The position numbers and the translations under genes are program-made. From Helicobacter anseris (GTDB lineage Bacteria > Campylobacterota > Campylobacteria > Campylobacterales > Helicobacteraceae), in NCBI GenBank assembly GCA_004368235.1, contig JXTW01000001.1:140271-204270 (forward strand): a DNA stretch of 64,000 bases, read 5' to 3'. Positions 16,497-25,016 of this stretch are shown here, in pieces. The number at the start of each line of letters is the position of its first letter. The stretch's first letter is position 1. The notes under the pieces were generated by a model that saw only the letters and a list, made by a program, of their open reading frames with translations, was not told the DNA's origin and did no database searches.

Positions 16497-18500
16497 ATGG
16501 CACGATCTATTTTTAATCATCTTACATCCACTCTAAAATTTACATTATTATTGGCTCTTATTTTACTTTCTTTGCGCATTGGTTTTATTCTTTATTTGGG
16601 GATTTATAAAGGTGAGTTATTAGGTGGGGAAGAAAAAATCATAACCCAAATCTTTCAAACCCTTTATAATGGAGCTATGTATGATAATCGCATTGCTGCT
16701 TTACTTGGGATCATCTATTTTTTTATTGGACTTTTTAATATTAAATCAAATCCATCTTTTACTAATACGAAACTTAAAAAAATTCTAGCTTTCTTTGCAT
16801 ATTTTTGTATATTTATCTTACTTCTTGCTGGTATTGGTGATATGCTTTATTTTAGCATCTATGGTCAAGAATTTAATGCAATCTTACTAGGTCTTATTTA
16901 TGATGATACAGCCGCTATTTTTGCTACAGGACTAAGTGGAGAATATAATATTAGTTTTAAGTTTCTAGCTCTTGGTATTAGTTTTATTATTTGTATGCTA
17001 GTTTATAAATACTTTATTGCCAAAGAAAATAAAGAGATATTAAAAAATGCAGCTTTAAAAATATTTTTGGCTAGTATTGGATTAATTTTAGTGTGGTTAT
17101 ATTTTATCAATTCACGATTAAGTTTATGGGCGGTATCACTAGATAGAGAAATTCACCCTGTAAAAAATGAATTTCTTAAAAAAATAACTCCTGGTGCTTG
17201 GCGTAGTCTCTATCTTGTTTATAAAGGCTATAGGCTTTGGAGTAAATCAAGCTTTGAAAACTTCAGTCCACGCACACCAGATCAAGCAGTAGCAAACTAT
17301 TTTAATAAATCAAATGCTAAAATATCTGATCTCCAAACTTTGCTTACTAAAACCTCTAATAACCCAACAAACTCTCCTAAAATCCGTCATATTTTTTATA
17401 TTATCTCTGAATCTCTTGGTGATTATGCTTTTGATCAAGAATATGATGAAATCAATCTTGTTTCAGAACTTAAAAAACTAGCTAGCTCATCTCATGGGGC
17501 TAAAGTAGATATATTTTATGAAAGTGCACATGGTACCATATGGAGTCTAGAATCTCAAATTACAGGACTTTATCAAACTGGTATTCCACTCTATCTTAGA
17601 GCTGGTGCACTAAAGACAATACCTACAGCCCCTGCATATAACTTTACTAAGGCTGGATATTTAACAAGATTTTATTATGGTGGATCAGGTGCTTGGAGAA
17701 ATCTTTATACCTTTAGTCTTAGCCAAGGTTTTAATGAAATGATAGATGATGCAAGTTTATTATCATTTGCTAAAACACACAAATATCCAGAACCTGTCTC
17801 TAATGTATGGGGTATATGGGATAATATCCTTTTTGATTACATTATAGATCATACTATTAAAAGTTCTAAACCAACTTTTAATATGATTATGACCACAAGT
17901 AATCATCCACCTTTTGATGTGCCACTGGAAAAATATGGAATCTCACTTGATATATTCAAAAAATTTATCAAAGAAAAGAATATTAAAGGTTGGAGAGCTC
18001 AAGATCTTGGTGTCCTCTATTGGTATGACAAGCAAGTAGTAAAATTTATCAAAGAGATGAGTCAAAAGATCCCTGATTCTATATTTGTCATCACTGGTGA
18101 TCATAGTAATAATGCTCCTATGAATATAAGTTTTAATACTTGGCATAAAATCCCATTTATTATTTATGCGCCGACCCTTAAACTTAATAAATTAGCTAAT
18201 TCTGGTGTACATTTAGATATAGCAGCAACTCTATTAGAATTAAGTACACCAAAAGACTTTAAATACCAAAGTTTTGGAAGAGCTATTTTTAGCAATAATC
18301 CTAATTTAAAATATGATTCTAAACGTGAATTTTTTGGATTTGAATCTATGGGGACTGAAGATTTTGTATTTGATATAAATGGGAATATTCAATATATTAA
18401 AACAACACAAAATAAAAAACAAGCTCAACAAAAATTTAAAGATTTAAAAAATCGATATGAGGATTCTCGTGCTTTATCTTGGTGGCTATATAATCACTAA
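16497..18500 (+). CDS. LTA synthase family inner-membrane sulfatase-fold enzyme
   Basis: The 667-residue protein has about five transmembrane helices in the first 220 residues and a periplasmic alkaline-phosphatase/sulfatase domain after about residue 300. Visible catalytic-type features are ISESLGDYAFD (metal-binding Glu), ESAHGTIWSLESQITG (nucleophile Thr region), TSNHPPFDVP and VITGDHSNNAP (metal-binding Asp-His). In Firmicutes this family polymerises glycerol phosphate; in Gram-negatives the relatives transfer phosphoglycerol or phosphoethanolamine to envelope glycans. The substrate here is unknown. Its place directly after lpxD hints at lipid A or other LPS modification. ATG 16497 with AAGG upstream gives a normal N-terminal membrane segment; an in-frame start nine codons earlier would overlap lpxD. 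Confidence 0.8.
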   Translation: MARSIFNHLTSTLKFTLLLALILLSLRIGFILYLGIYKGELLGGEEKIITQIFQTLYNGAMYDNRIAALLGIIYFFIGLFNIKSNPSFTNTKLKKILAFFAYFCIFILLLAGIGDMLYFSIYGQEFNAILLGLIYDDTAAIFATGLSGEYNISFKFLALGISFIICMLVYKYFIAKENKEILKNAALKIFLASIGLILVWLYFINSRLSLWAVSLDREIHPVKNEFLKKITPGAWRSLYLVYKGYRLWSKSSFENFSPRTPDQAVANYFNKSNAKISDLQTLLTKTSNNPTNSPKIRHIFYIISESLGDYAFDQEYDEINLVSELKKLASSSHGAKVDIFYESAHGTIWSLESQITGLYQTGIPLYLRAGALKTIPTAPAYNFTKAGYLTRFYYGGSGAWRNLYTFSLSQGFNEMIDDASLLSFAKTHKYPEPVSNVWGIWDNILFDYIIDHTIKSSKPTFNMIMTTSNHPPFDVPLEKYGISLDIFKKFIKEKNIKGWRAQDLGVLYWYDKQVVKFIKEMSQKIPDSIFVITGDHSNNAPMNISFNTWHKIPFIIYAPTLKLNKLANSGVHLDIAATLLELSTPKDFKYQSFGRAIFSNNPNLKYDSKREFFGFESMGTEDFVFDINGNIQYIKTTQNKKQAQQKFKDLKNRYEDSRALSWWLYNH

Positions 18501-18507
18501 TTTTAAT

Positions 18508-19902
18508 TTATTTAACATTTAATCTATCAACAAAATCTCTTAGCTCAAGGCTCCCACCAAGAGCCCCATAGAGATTGATTAAAGATTCTAGATACATATT
18601 TTTAAGACTAATATTTTCTAGCTTTTTTTCCATTAATGCATATTTTGAATTAAGCAATTCTATATATGATGAATATCCTTCTTTATAACGATATTCAATA
18701 TGACTTAATGCAGATTTTAATTCTCTTGTTTCATATTTGGCATTTTTTAGTTTCAAATCTAAAAACTTCAAGCTTGCATAAGAATCTTTACTTTCTTGAT
18801 AAGCTTTTATCACCACATCTCTATAAATATAAGCCGCTTGTATGCGATCAGTATTAGCTATATCAAATTTTCCGTTTAATTCACCACCCCTAAAAATAGG
18901 AGTAAGAATTGATCCAGCTATTCCACCAAAAAATAAATATTGAGTGAAGTTATGCAATCCAACGGCTGAAAAATTAAAATCCAAATTAAAATCAGGTAAA
19001 AAATCTTTTCTTGCTTTTTTTAGCATCTCATCACTTGAAGCTAAAATAAATTCAGCCATAAGTACATCAGGGCGATTATTAAGAAGTCTTGAAGAAAGTT
19101 CTTTAGGTAAATAAGGGATTTTTAAATCAAAGATGCTTTTTATACTTTGATTAGAATCTAAATTTTTTATCTCTATATTTTTTCCTGTTAAATACTCAAT
19201 AGCATTTTGGGTTTTAATAATAGATAAATTTATATCTTGCAATTTAGTTTTTAAGTTTTCATATTCAATAGTAGTTTGTTTAGTATCATAATCGCTAATA
19301 TATCCCCATTTTTCTTGCTCTTTGACAATTTTAAGTTTTTCTCCCCTCAATTTCAACATATTTTGTAATAAAAATAATTGCTCTTTTAAAGCCAATAATT
19401 TAAAATATGCTTTTGCTACAATCATATCCACAGATAAAGAAGTAGCATAACTATTAGCAATCTGGGCTTTTAACTCATATTCTTTTGCTTTTTTTATATG
19501 TCCATATTTACCAAAAATATCCAAATGATAATCCACATCTATACCAACATCAATAAAGCCATAAAGAGGGTGAAGGAAATTTTTACTATGTTCTGGATTA
19601 ATCTTTAAATCAATCTTAGGGTAGAATGAAACAGAGGCAACTTTAAGTGCAGCCTTAGCAGCATTAATTTTATTTTTAGCAAGTTTATCTTGTGTATTAT
19701 ACATATGAGCTAGCGTTAATAATTCTAAAAGTTTTTTATCTCCAAAGCTTTCCCACCAATTTTTATTAATCATTCTTGTATCTTGCTTTAAGTTAAGCTC
19801 TACATAAGAATCTTCTGGCAAATTAGGTATCTTTGGCATACAACCAAAAAAGCCTATACAAACTAAGATAAAAATATTTTTTTTAATAAAACTAATCATC
19901 AT
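18508..19902 (-). CDS. Outer-membrane efflux lipoprotein (TolC/NodT family)
   Basis: The trans-envelope channel of a tripartite pump. The 464-residue protein starts with a lipoprotein signal ending in IGFFGCMPK and carries INKNWWESFGDKKLLELL, the typical NodT/OprM start, plus two long alpha-hairpin repeats rich in Lys, Ala, Leu and Gln, including LLNNRPDVLMAEFIL, a hallmark of the second repeat. ATG at 19902 overlaps the emrA-like stop by 11 bases. It closes the three-gene efflux operon. Confidence 0.92.
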   Translation of the reverse strand: MMISFIKKNIFILVCIGFFGCMPKIPNLPEDSYVELNLKQDTRMINKNWWESFGDKKLLELLTLAHMYNTQDKLAKNKINAAKAALKVASVSFYPKIDLKINPEHSKNFLHPLYGFIDVGIDVDYHLDIFGKYGHIKKAKEYELKAQIANSYATSLSVDMIVAKAYFKLLALKEQLFLLQNMLKLRGEKLKIVKEQEKWGYISDYDTKQTTIEYENLKTKLQDINLSIIKTQNAIEYLTGKNIEIKNLDSNQSIKSIFDLKIPYLPKELSSRLLNNRPDVLMAEFILASSDEMLKKARKDFLPDFNLDFNFSAVGLHNFTQYLFFGGIAGSILTPIFRGGELNGKFDIANTDRIQAAYIYRDVVIKAYQESKDSYASLKFLDLKLKNAKYETRELKSALSHIEYRYKEGYSSYIELLNSKYALMEKKLENISLKNMYLESLINLYGALGGSLELRDFVDRLNVK

Positions 19903-20935
19903 ATATGCTTACCACCACACTCATACCTGCTTTGAGTTGATTTATTTTAGGATCTGTGATTTTAATCTTAACTGGTATTCTTTGGATAACCTTAATAAAA
20001 TTACCCGTAGCATTATTCACTTTAATAGAGCTAAATTCACTTCCCATTGCTGGTGATATTTCTTCTACTATACCTTTAAATTGCAATTTAGGTAATGCAT
20101 CGACACTAAAGCTTACCCTGGCACCAATTTTAATTTTACTAAGCTTAGTTTCTTTAAAATTTGCAATAATATAGCGCGTATTTGGTATGATAAACACTAC
20201 ACCATCACCAGCTTTTATATATTCACCAAGCTTGCTTCCTATCTCACCAAGCTTTCCATCTTGTGGAGCTCTAATTAAAGTATAATCAAGATTAATGAGT
20301 GCTTGTTTTAAGAGTGCATAATTCCTTTGTACATTAGCTATTAATCCTACCTTAGAAATTTTATAAGCCTCAAATTCTTTTAAAGCTTTTTGATATTGAG
20401 CCTTAGCTTGGATGAGGTTTGCTCTAGTGCTTTTAAACTTAGCTTGAGTTAATTCATTTTCTCTTTGGGATATACCACCTTTACTTGCTAAAATAGCATT
20501 ACGCTTTGCCTCACTTTTAGCATTTTCATAATTAGCCTGTATACTTAAGATCAAAGCCTGCTTTTCAGCTACATTTGCTTTATATAATTGATAATTTTTC
20601 TCATAGCTTTTTAAATCTACTTGTGAAGATTTTAAACTAGCTAAAGCTTCTTCAACCTTTTGTTTATAAAATCGATCATCAATTTTAATTAAAGCTTGAT
20701 TACGTTTTACATTCTCAAAATCTTGTACATAAATATTTTGTACATAACCACTAATTTGTGATGAAAGTAGAGTAGTTTTAGCTTGTACATAAGCATCATT
20801 TGTAACTACTCCATGTCTAAAAAATGGTGGTAATTGCCAAGCATACAGAATCATTAAAATTCCAATTATTACTATAACACTAACCATAATAATGACGATT
20901 AATTTTGGTTTGGAAGGAAGCCAAGAATATTTCAT
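19892..20935 (-). CDS. emrA: HlyD/EmrA-type membrane fusion protein
   Basis: Periplasmic adaptor linking the inner-membrane transporter to the outer-membrane channel. The 347-residue protein has one N-terminal membrane helix (about residues 12-33), the barrel-sandwich/lipoyl halves around TNDAYVQAKTTLLSSQISGY and RAPQDGKLGEIGSKLGEYIK, and between them a long coiled coil of about 120 residues. The C-terminal beta domain contains VNNATGNFIKVIQRIPVKI, the usual EmrA signature. It sits between the DHA2 transporter and the OMF gene in one operon. Confidence 0.92.
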   Translation of the reverse strand: MKYSWLPSKPKLIVIIMVSVIVIIGILMILYAWQLPPFFRHGVVTNDAYVQAKTTLLSSQISGYVQNIYVQDFENVKRNQALIKIDDRFYKQKVEEALASLKSSQVDLKSYEKNYQLYKANVAEKQALILSIQANYENAKSEAKRNAILASKGGISQRENELTQAKFKSTRANLIQAKAQYQKALKEFEAYKISKVGLIANVQRNYALLKQALINLDYTLIRAPQDGKLGEIGSKLGEYIKAGDGVVFIIPNTRYIIANFKETKLSKIKIGARVSFSVDALPKLQFKGIVEEISPAMGSEFSSIKVNNATGNFIKVIQRIPVKIKITDPKINQLKAGMSVVVSIYDD

Positions 20936-20947
20936 CTATTTTCCTCA

Positions 20948-22576
20948 TTAATAATATTTTTTTTCTAATTGATTTAAAATTTTTGCACTACGTTCATTAG
21001 CCATAATGGTTTTATTTTTTAATATTTTTAGCTCACGTCCAATAGGATGAAAAGCCATAAGTTTAAAACGCAAATATCGAATTAAAAGAATAATAAATAA
21101 AACTAGACTACATATCCCAATAAGATAAAACAAGTCTTGATAAGCTAAAATACCAGCTTCTTTTGATGCTAGAGTATGAAATGAGACTTCTGAATTAGAA
21201 ATAAATGGAGTGTGGTTAATAATATCTTGTAAATGTTGGCTTGTTCTTATTTTAATAAAATAATTAATTAAGCTTGAGCCTAAAAGTCCAAATACTCCTT
21301 GAGAAAATAAGAATACTGCTGCAAAAGTCATAATATAATTTACTCCTCTTGCTAGTCCTAATAAAAGTCCATTTGTCATCAAAGGACCAATAAAAAATAC
21401 ACTGGCTGCTGCTATCAAAAATTGCCCTAAATAAAGATCATGAGGCATAACATATATAGAAAGTCTAATGGATAAAAAACTACCTATAACAATCATGCCA
21501 ATAGCACTTAAAATCATACCATATACCCTAACATACTGCATAGTTAGTGTACATAAAATCCCTCCACACAATGCACCTAAACTCACTACTCCATAATAAG
21601 TAGATAACTGATAATCACTAAATCCCAAAACATCCCTAAAAAGCCCAGCAGCTCCTGTAGTTTGTTCAGCTAAACACATCCGAACAAATGCTCCACAAGC
21701 AGCAACTTCAAGTAAGTGAATATTAAAGATAAATTTCAAATTAATAAAAGGATATTTTTTAAAATATTCAATAATAAAAAATACTCCAAAACAAATCATT
21801 GCTATGCATAAAAGATAAGCAATAAAATCATAGTTCCACCAAATAATAGTAACAACGCTAAAAATAAAACAGCAAATAGCGCTGGCTATCGCATAAAAAA
21901 TAATAGAAAAATCTGCCCAATAAAAAGATTTGCCTACTTTTGATGGAGGTAACTCAATAAGTATAAATACCCCAAATGCTAAAAGCACTAAGCCTGTCTC
22001 AAAAAAATTCATTAAATAAGGAGAATCATTTACACTCATAAAAGCTGTAATAAAACGAGAAAAAGCTGCCCCGATTTGTAATAACCCAACACTAAGAGGG
22101 AACATTAAAGGTCTATAGGTAGCCCCTAACATCTCAAGTGCATAAAATATAGTAAGAATACTAAGTCCACTACCAACTAAACCATTGCCAAATCTAGCAA
22201 TAAGAATAATGCTAAAATCCTTATAAAAAAGCTCTAATAAATTGACTGCAATTAAAATACAAAAAATAACAAAAAAGAATATTTTAAGACCATAATGTTG
22301 GCGAAATTTAAAAAGCACAACAGTAACCCAAACATTACCCATATAATAAGCTGCACTCACACAAGAAGCTTCAAATGGTGATAATCCTAACTCACCCTGT
22401 ATTTGATGAATATAAGCAATAATAAGATTATTTTGTAAGCTACCAACAATAAGCAAAACAAACCAACCAATACCATAAATAAAACGCACTTTTAATGGTA
22501 GATCAGGTTTTGCCGGACTTCCCCATGCAGCAGGTAATTCATGAGGCTTTAACACCTTAGAAAACTGCATTGACAT
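20948..22576 (-). CDS. emrB: DHA2-family MFS drug transporter (EmrB-like)
   Basis: Proton-driven major-facilitator transporter, 542 residues with about 14 hydrophobic segments. It matches EmrB-type proteins in length and in operon context with a fusion protein and an outer-membrane factor. The N-terminal cytoplasmic part ends around residue 30 and the C-terminus is a basic, Lys-rich tail. The motif in the first half, with SAAYYMGNVW followed by the charged FKFRQHYG loop, resembles motif A of MFS proteins. Substrates are unknown; hydrophobic drugs, fatty acids or bile salts are typical. No regulator gene lies next to it. Confidence 0.88.
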   Translation of the reverse strand: MSMQFSKVLKPHELPAAWGSPAKPDLPLKVRFIYGIGWFVLLIVGSLQNNLIIAYIHQIQGELGLSPFEASCVSAAYYMGNVWVTVVLFKFRQHYGLKIFFFVIFCILIAVNLLELFYKDFSIILIARFGNGLVGSGLSILTIFYALEMLGATYRPLMFPLSVGLLQIGAAFSRFITAFMSVNDSPYLMNFFETGLVLLAFGVFILIELPPSKVGKSFYWADFSIIFYAIASAICCFIFSVVTIIWWNYDFIAYLLCIAMICFGVFFIIEYFKKYPFINLKFIFNIHLLEVAACGAFVRMCLAEQTTGAAGLFRDVLGFSDYQLSTYYGVVSLGALCGGILCTLTMQYVRVYGMILSAIGMIVIGSFLSIRLSIYVMPHDLYLGQFLIAAASVFFIGPLMTNGLLLGLARGVNYIMTFAAVFLFSQGVFGLLGSSLINYFIKIRTSQHLQDIINHTPFISNSEVSFHTLASKEAGILAYQDLFYLIGICSLVLFIILLIRYLRFKLMAFHPIGRELKILKNKTIMANERSAKILNQLEKKYY

Positions 22577-22692
22577 AATAAACCTTCTAAAATAGATAAA
22601 TATAAAAATTAAGAATCTTTTATATGCTATAACTGGTAATTAAATATTTGTTAAATATTTAACAAATTTATAAAGTAAAATTCATAATTTTA

Positions 22693-23025
22693 TTAAAAAC
22701 CACCTCTAACACCAATAGTGCAAGAATCTAAAATCTCTGGCTTTTTAATCAAAATAGAGAGAGAACAAATGGTAGGAAAAACTGATCTTAATTTTGCATT
22801 AATATCCATCATCGCTTCTTCTAAAAGAGCGTATTTTTGAGTTTTAATTAATTGCTCAATAAGATTTATAACCTCTATATAATTTAAAAAGTTATCCTCA
22901 TAAACATATGAAATCTTTGCATTAATAATGATATCTTGCTCACAAATTCTCTCTTTTTCTAAGATACCAATAATAGCTTTAATCTTAAAATCTTCAATAA
23001 TAATTTCAAAAATATTTTTTGGCAT
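22693..23025 (-). CDS. folB: Dihydroneopterin aldolase-like protein FolB
   Basis: A 110-residue T-fold protein with IEDFKIKAIIGILEKERICEQ-type beginnings (shortened here to key residues: Ile-Gly-Ile-Leu-Glu-Lys-Glu-Arg), a central catalytic-type Tyr and the LEEAMMDI helix. It ends with ILIKKPEILDS. FolB converts dihydroneopterin to hydroxymethyl-dihydropterin for folate. Its ATG overlaps the plsY stop (TAATG), and the plsY-folB pair is also found in H. pylori, as I recall. Confidence 0.85.
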   Translation of the reverse strand: MPKNIFEIIIEDFKIKAIIGILEKERICEQDIIINAKISYVYEDNFLNYIEVINLIEQLIKTQKYALLEEAMMDINAKLRSVFPTICSLSILIKKPEILDSCTIGVRGGF

Positions 23026-23693
23026 TAAAGTACTTTTTTTTCCTCGCCTTTAAATAAGCGTTTGATATTAGGAATATGAGTATAAAGGATAAGAATGCCA
23101 ATCAAAACTACTGGTACATGACTATGAATCTGATCTAAAATATTAATACTACTAGGCAAAGGTAAAATATAAGGGATAATAAAAGTAAAAATAATGCCGC
23201 TTAAAACACCAAAAAGTGAAGAAAGTGAAGAAATCTTTAAAACCTTACCAACAAATCCCCACACTAAAAGCCCTAATATCCCCTCAATAGGGATAAGTAA
23301 AAAAACTGACCCGATAGCAGTAGCCACACCTTTCCCGCCTCTAAAATTTAAATAAGGACTATAGCAATGCCCAAGAATAGCTAAAATTGCTATCATCCAC
23401 TGACTAGAATAGTCTAAGTCAAAAATTTTAGCCATAGCTACTATGATTAGTCCTTTTGTAGCATCAAGAATAATCGTTAAAATAGAGAAAAATTTAGCCT
23501 TATTAGGATGTGTTTGTTTTAATACACGATAGACATTTGTCGCACCGATACTCCCTGATCCAACTTTGGTAATATCCATACCAAAAAATACACGACATAA
23601 TAAAAGACCAAAAGGCAAAGCACCTAAAAAATAAGCAATGAGATAAAAGATAATATTAATATTTGTGATTGCATACATAAAGCTATCAGCCAT
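23025..23693 (-). CDS. plsY: Acyl-phosphate glycerol-3-phosphate acyltransferase PlsY
   Basis: Inner-membrane enzyme making lysophosphatidic acid from acyl-phosphate. The 222-residue polytopic protein shows the three PlsY motifs: GSGSIGATNVYRVLK, NFRGGKGVATAIGS near the centre (GGKG phosphate loop), and HIPNIKRLFKGEE at the C-terminus. Five transmembrane segments are apparent. AAGGAAAAA precedes the ATG. It begins the plsY-folB operon, divergent from the C39-peptidase cluster. Confidence 0.96.
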   Translation of the reverse strand: MADSFMYAITNINIIFYLIAYFLGALPFGLLLCRVFFGMDITKVGSGSIGATNVYRVLKQTHPNKAKFFSILTIILDATKGLIIVAMAKIFDLDYSSQWMIAILAILGHCYSPYLNFRGGKGVATAIGSVFLLIPIEGILGLLVWGFVGKVLKISSLSSLFGVLSGIIFTFIIPYILPLPSSINILDQIHSHVPVVLIGILILYTHIPNIKRLFKGEEKKVL

Positions 23694-23792
23694 ATTTTTT
23701 CCTTAGTTTTTTATAGATTCTAGCAAATATCATTGCAATTTTAAATAATTTAACCTAAGAGAAAATTTTACTAAATCACTACCTCTAAAATT

Positions 23793-23806
23793 GATTCATA
23801 TGAAAC
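23793..23806. repeat. Near-palindrome GATTCATATGAAAC, copy 3
   Basis: One-mismatch copy of the palindrome at 1158-1171 and 3182-3195. It lies in the divergent plsY/C39-cluster gap, about 100 bases before the probable -10 of the cluster, where it could serve as an operator or activator site. Confidence 0.45.
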
Positions 23807-23903
23807 ATCATTTTATTTTTTAAAAAATTTTATCAAATATTACTTTTTGTAAATCAAATTTTAAATAATTAAAAAAAATTTTACTTTTTTAGCAGATATT
23901 GAT

Positions 23904-23934
23904 TATAGTAGGAAGTCTTTAGAAATACTAAAGA
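23904..23934 (+). promoter_or_regulatory. Putative -10 and leader hairpin of the C39-peptidase cluster
   Basis: TATAGT (23904-23909) is a plausible -10 after a very AT-rich stretch with long A and T runs, a possible UP element. The start of the predicted transcript then folds as TCTTTAG/CTAAAGA (23916-23922 with 23928-23934, five-base loop), a 5' hairpin of the kind that protects mRNA ends. Confidence 0.4.
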
Positions 23935-23955
23935 TGAATTTTAAAAGGAGAAAAG

Positions 23956-24249
23956 ATGAAAAAAATGTTTTTATCTGTTTTATGTTTAGGTTTTATCAGC
24001 TTTAGTTGGCTGCAAGCAAAAGATAATGAACTTTCTTTGGCAGAAGCTCAAATTTTGTTTCATCAAAATTCTAGCCATAGCAATATTGCAGTCTTAAATG
24101 ATGCACAAATGCAAGAAATTCAAGGAGAATTTTGGGGAGGTATGTTTTTATTAGGACTTGGTATTGGTGGTTTAGATTGGCTTTTTAATTGCACTCTTAA
24201 TCATCAATGTAAAAAATTTTCAGTCCCACCATTTAAAGTAAGGTTTTAG
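23956..24249 (+). CDS. Sec-exported small peptide with double-glycine-like leader motif
   Basis: A 97-residue protein preceded by a strong AAAAGGAG site. Residues 1-21 form a Sec signal peptide (MKKM, hydrophobic core, cleavage after LQA). A polar propeptide follows, then AVLNDAQMQEIQGEF. L47, M52, I55 and G57 in this segment fit the -12, -7, -4 and -2 positions of bacteriocin double-glycine leaders; position -1 is Glu58 instead of Gly, Ala or Ser. The predicted mature part (about 39 residues from F59) is Gly/Leu/Phe/Trp-rich with GGMFLLGLGIGGLDWLF, then C79 and C85, which could form a disulfide, and a basic tail. It heads a cluster ending in a C39 peptidase, its likely processing enzyme. Function unknown; bacteriocin-like, pore-forming or surface-assembly roles are all possible. 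Confidence 0.8.
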   Translation: MKKMFLSVLCLGFISFSWLQAKDNELSLAEAQILFHQNSSHSNIAVLNDAQMQEIQGEFWGGMFLLGLGIGGLDWLFNCTLNHQCKKFSVPPFKVRF

Positions 24250-24251
24250 AA

Positions 24252-25016
24252 ATGCAAAAAAATATCATAAAAATTTTATTCATTTGCTTTTTATCCATTA
24301 GCAATCTCTGGGCGTATCGTTGTCATAGCGATCGGTGCACGGATTTAAGATTTGGGCTTGGAAGTTATTATGGAAATTTCACAACTCATTATGGAGATAT
24401 TAATGATATTGGTGGACTATTTTCTGGATTAATGGAAGGACATTGGCGTTATTTTAATGTAGGTTTTGATCTAAATGCAGCTTATGCTTATCAACATAAC
24501 AAGCATTTTGGCTCTCAAACTTTTACCTATACTATTTCTCCTTATATTGGAGCAAATACTGGATCATTACACAAGCCTTTTTTCATAGATTTTGTAATGC
24601 CATCAGAATATTATGAATTTGGCTTAAGCACAAATTATCGTGAAAGAAATGCCTCTATTTTCTTTGGTGGGAGGATCTATCAGAGAATCCCTATTACAGA
24701 AGAGCATGAAATCGAATACTCACTAAGCTATTCTGTCGCTCCTTTTGTTCGCCGTACTTTTTATGGTTATAATGAGCTTGTTAAAGGCAATAATATCCAT
24801 CGCATAGAATTTAATCTAGGTTATTTATATCGTAATGACTTAGAAAATGTCTATCAAGAAGAGGATAGATTAAAGCGCCCTGACTTTTATACAAGATTAA
24901 AAGCTATTTACTACAGGCAAAATCAAGTCGAGCTCACCCCAACATTGCAATACCCTTCTGCAAATAATTTTGCTTTGATGTTAGAAGTAGGAGTTAGTCT
25001 TGATACAAGCTGGTAA
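24252..25016 (+). CDS. Putative outer-membrane beta-barrel protein of the C39 cluster
   Basis: The 254-residue protein has a Sec signal peptide ending SNLWA, then alternating hydrophobic/polar strands rich in Tyr, Phe and Gly (for example RYFNVGFDLNAAYAY and FTYTISPYIGANTG), as in small beta-barrels. The C-terminus (LMLEVGVSLDTSW) ends in Trp, an allowed outer-membrane beta-signal residue. Two cysteines follow the signal cleavage site (RCHSDRC) and may form a disulfide. It starts 2 bases after the peptide gene and overlaps the next barrel gene by 17 bases. I do not recognise the family. Confidence 0.75.
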   Translation: MQKNIIKILFICFLSISNLWAYRCHSDRCTDLRFGLGSYYGNFTTHYGDINDIGGLFSGLMEGHWRYFNVGFDLNAAYAYQHNKHFGSQTFTYTISPYIGANTGSLHKPFFIDFVMPSEYYEFGLSTNYRERNASIFFGGRIYQRIPITEEHEIEYSLSYSVAPFVRRTFYGYNELVKGNNIHRIEFNLGYLYRNDLENVYQEEDRLKRPDFYTRLKAIYYRQNQVELTPTLQYPSANNFALMLEVGVSLDTSW

